From Pseudomonas bubulae (GTDB taxonomy: Bacteria; Pseudomonadota; Gammaproteobacteria; Pseudomonadales; Pseudomonadaceae): 64,000 nucleotides of DNA. The notes beneath the pieces were generated by a model. It worked only from the letters and a program-made list of their open reading frames with translations, did not search any database and had not been told where the DNA came from. Each line of letters begins with the position of its first letter. Within the stretch, counting starts at the first letter, position 1. The DNA lies in assembly GCF_037023725.1 (NCBI RefSeq), contig NZ_CP146077.1, positions 444,001 through 508,000 on the forward strand, given 5' to 3'. The position numbers and the translations under genes were made by a program. Positions 61,989-64,000 of this stretch are shown here, piece by piece.

Positions 61989-63307
61989 GCCGCGCCTGCC
62001 ATCAACGCTTCGATCTCGGCGACAGTTTTTGGCACGTCGCCCGTCAGGATTTCACAGCCATGTTTGGTGACCACTACGTCGTCCTCGATTCGCACGCCGA
62101 TGCCGCGCCATTTTTTCGCGACATCGAGGTTGCCGGGGCTGATATAGATACCCGGCTCGACGGTCAGGGTCATGCCCGCCTCCAGCACGCGCCACTCACC
62201 CTCGACCTTGTATTCACCCACGTCATGCACATCGAGCCCAAGCCAGTGGCCAGCACGGTGCATGTAAAACGGCTTGTAGGCCTCGCTGGCGATCAGTTCG
62301 TCAACGTCACCCTGCAATAGCCCCAACTCCACCAGCCCGGCGGTAATTACCCGGACTGTGGCTTCATGGGCCTGATTCCAGTGTTTATCAGGGGCAATTT
62401 CGGTAATTGCCGCCTCTTGTGCAGCCAGAACCAGCTCGTAGATCGCTTTCTGTTCCGCTGAAAAACGGCCGTTGACCGGGAACGTACGGCTTATATCGCT
62501 GGCGTAGCAGTCGATCTCGCAGCCAGCATCAATCAACACCAGATCGCCGCTTTTGAGCAGTGCATCATTCTCCTGGTAATGCAGGATGCAGCTGTTATCG
62601 CCAGAGGCGACGATCGAGCCATAGGCTGGCATTTTTGCCCCGCTTTTACGAAATTCGTAATCCAGCTCTGCCTCCAGGCTGTACTCATGCAAACCGGCGC
62701 GGCTGGCCTGCATTGCACGCACATGGGCGCGAGCCGAAATTTGCGCCGCATGGCGCATGACCTTGAGCTCTGCCGCCGATTTATACAGGCGCATGTCATG
62801 CATCAGATGATCCAGAGCAACGAATTCGTTGGGCGGCTGGGCACCGAGGCTGGCCTTGGAACGAATCGCGTTGATCCACTCCATCAGATTGCGATCGAAT
62901 TCGGGATTGCCGCCCATCGCCGAATACACCCGGCTGCGGCCTTCGATCAGGCCCGGCAGGATGTCGTCGATATCGGTGATCGGGAACGCGTCGTCAGCAC
63001 CGAAGTCGCGAATTGCGCCTTCCTGCCCGGCCCGCAGGCCGTCCCACAATTCACGCTCGGCGTTGCGCTCGCGACAAAACAGCACGTACTCGCCATGTGC
63101 CCGGCCCGGAATCAGGACGATCACGGCCGCAGGCTCGGGAAAGCCGCTCAGGTACTGGAAATTGCTGTCCTGGCGGTAAACATGTTCGACATCGCGATTG
63201 CGAATGGCCACCGCCGCAGCGGGCAGGATCGCAATGCTGTTGGGCTCCATCTGCGCCATGAGTGCCTTGCGGCGACGTGCGTATTCCGATTTCGGGATAT
63301 GGATCAT
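61985..63307 (-). CDS. pepP: Xaa-Pro aminopeptidase (aminopeptidase P)
   Basis: 440 residues, a pita-bread metallopeptidase that removes residues before proline. Metal-binding residues are in LIDAGCEIDCYASDISRTFP (two Asp), RAGHWLGLDVHDVG (His), TVEPGIY (Glu) and EDDVVVT (Glu). The N-terminal PKSEYARRRKALMAQMEPNSIAIL fits bacterial PepP. The ATG at 63307 is used. Second gene of the leftward ygfB-pepP-ubiH operon. Confidence 0.97.
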   Translation of the reverse strand: MIHIPKSEYARRRKALMAQMEPNSIAILPAAAVAIRNRDVEHVYRQDSNFQYLSGFPEPAAVIVLIPGRAHGEYVLFCRERNAERELWDGLRAGQEGAIRDFGADDAFPITDIDDILPGLIEGRSRVYSAMGGNPEFDRNLMEWINAIRSKASLGAQPPNEFVALDHLMHDMRLYKSAAELKVMRHAAQISARAHVRAMQASRAGLHEYSLEAELDYEFRKSGAKMPAYGSIVASGDNSCILHYQENDALLKSGDLVLIDAGCEIDCYASDISRTFPVNGRFSAEQKAIYELVLAAQEAAITEIAPDKHWNQAHEATVRVITAGLVELGLLQGDVDELIASEAYKPFYMHRAGHWLGLDVHDVGEYKVEGEWRVLEAGMTLTVEPGIYISPGNLDVAKKWRGIGVRIEDDVVVTKHGCEILTGDVPKTVAEIEALMAGAA

Positions 63308-63336
63308 GGGCAGACGGTTTCCCTCTTGTCGATCAA

Positions 63337-63894
63337 TCAGTGCAGCGAAGGCTTGGCTGGCGCGGCGTCAGCAGTTTTTTTGGTTTCGGTGAACAGCAAC
63401 AGCGGCGCGACGCGCAGGTATTCCATCACTTCCATATAGTCGCTTTCGCCGTCTTCAGACTCTTCCAGGGCATCTTGCACCTGAGCGATGGCGGCCAGGT
63501 CGCGCAGCACTTCGTTGGCTTCATCGCTCAGCGAATAGGCGCGGCGGGTCAGACCGAAACCGGACAGGAAACCCTGGCACCACTGGCCCAGGGCAGCAGC
63601 GCGCTCGGTCAATGGTGCGTCGTCGGTCGGCAGCAACAGCACGACGGTCATGTCGTCACTGGTCAGCTCACCCTTGACCATCTCTTGCAATCCGATCAAG
63701 GCATTGCGTACGTTGTCTTGTGGCTCACCAGCCAACAGTTCGGCAGCTTCGACCAGCCAGGCGTCGGCATCGAAACCGGCACCGGCACAGCTGCGACCCA
63801 GCAGGTGGCCATGCAGTTCGGCAGGCGAGACGGAGTGGCCGTTGGCGGTCAGCAGGGTTACAAAGGCTTGATACGGGGAATTCTGAATAGGCAT
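63337..63894 (-). CDS. ygfB: YgfB/UPF0149-family protein
   Basis: 185 residues of the YecA/YgfB group, without the C-terminal SEC-C motif. [51 protein letters not shown], and the acidic [24 protein letters not shown] end are diagnostic. First gene of the operon with pepP and ubiH. In P. aeruginosa YgfB is reported to influence ampC/ampDh expression by way of AlpA; the same role here is only possible. Confidence 0.92.
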   Translation of the reverse strand: MPIQNSPYQAFVTLLTANGHSVSPAELHGHLLGRSCAGAGFDADAWLVEAAELLAGEPQDNVRNALIGLQEMVKGELTSDDMTVVLLLPTDDAPLTERAAALGQWCQGFLSGFGLTRRAYSLSDEANEVLRDLAAIAQVQDALEESEDGESDYMEVMEYLRVAPLLLFTETKKTADAAPAKPSLH

Positions 63895-64000
63895 GGTCAG
63901 CTAGGCGCCAAGCGGCGCTATGTCTAGAATGGAGGGCTTGTATCCTAGCATCGGCAGCCGTGCCAGACCATCGAGGCGTCAACTCGTTTGACAGTCACCG
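63895..64000. other. Right-hand edge of the window
   Basis: 106 bases without a gene. A TTGACA hexamer at 63988-63993, read rightward, could be the -35 of a rightward promoter whose -10 and gene lie beyond the window; in related genomes a small divergent gene and zapA come next. Confidence 0.3.

Overview
The window is a chromosomal segment from a Pseudomonas, most likely of the fluorescens/fragi side of the genus. Evidence: GC-rich coding with typical Pseudomonas codon use, ten copies of the Pseudomonas-type REP doublet built on the core GTGGGAGCGGGCTTGCTCGCGA or close variants, three TonB-dependent siderophore receptors, and gene blocks that from memory match P. aeruginosa PAO1 order (amino-acid ABC operon ~PA5152-5155; rmlBD and dctBD ~PA5161-5166; cysQ-nudE-yrfG-lysM-lysR-fdhD-fdhF ~PA5175-5181; gcvH-gcvT, iron ABC genes, ubiI, ubiH, pepP, ygfB ~PA5214-5225). 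The species cannot be fixed from the sequence alone.

Layout. 0-3.3 kb: formimidoylglutamase, an IclR regulator and a GabP-type permease, all leftward. 3.8-8 kb: a polar amino-acid ABC transporter (ATPase, binding protein, two permeases) with an overlapping methyltransferase. 8.1-11.2 kb: a hydroxyisourate hydrolase and an HbpS/GlcG-like periplasmic protein divergent from an HprRS/CusRS-like two-component system, with a perfect palindrome between them. 11.4-12.2 kb: tRNA-Thr and a HicAB module with a clear candidate operator. 12.4-16.4 kb: an ECF sigma, FecR and signalling-receptor trio with a Fur-like site on the sigma promoter. 16.6-20.4 kb: D-serine transporter, deaminase and DsdC regulator. 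20.3-26.9 kb: a two-component system divergent from a second TonB receptor followed by a DUF3649 / PepSY-TM / DUF3325 cassette. 26.9-27.6 kb: a HigBA-like module. 27.8-33.6 kb: OprD porin, DsbA-family protein, third TonB receptor, agmatine deiminase.

33.9-43.4 kb: rmlB and rmlD without rmlA/rmlC, then dctBD, a thioesterase, cysQ-nudE, yrfG, the LysM/BON protein Kbp and a LysR regulator. 43.5-46.7 kb: fdhD and an FdhF/YdeP-family molybdoenzyme. 46.7-48.8 kb: a REP doublet, an orphan leftward terminator suggesting an unannotated small RNA, a glycine-zipper protein, a membrane protein and a 24-residue peptide gene. 48.8-53.5 kb: Lrp/AsnC regulator, a small divergent protein, an orphan GspE-type ATPase, a stomatin/NfeD pair and a DUF2388 protein. 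53.7-63.9 kb: a DegT aminotransferase, glycine cleavage H and T proteins, an iron ABC binding protein and permease, two ubiquinone hydroxylases, aminopeptidase P and YgfB.

The strongest themes are iron acquisition (three receptors, one ECF system, one TCS-linked receptor with a reductase-like cassette, one ABC pair) and sensing at the envelope. The most unusual local arrangement is the HbpS-like protein beside an HprRS-like two-component system. No integrase, transposase, CRISPR array or prophage gene was found.
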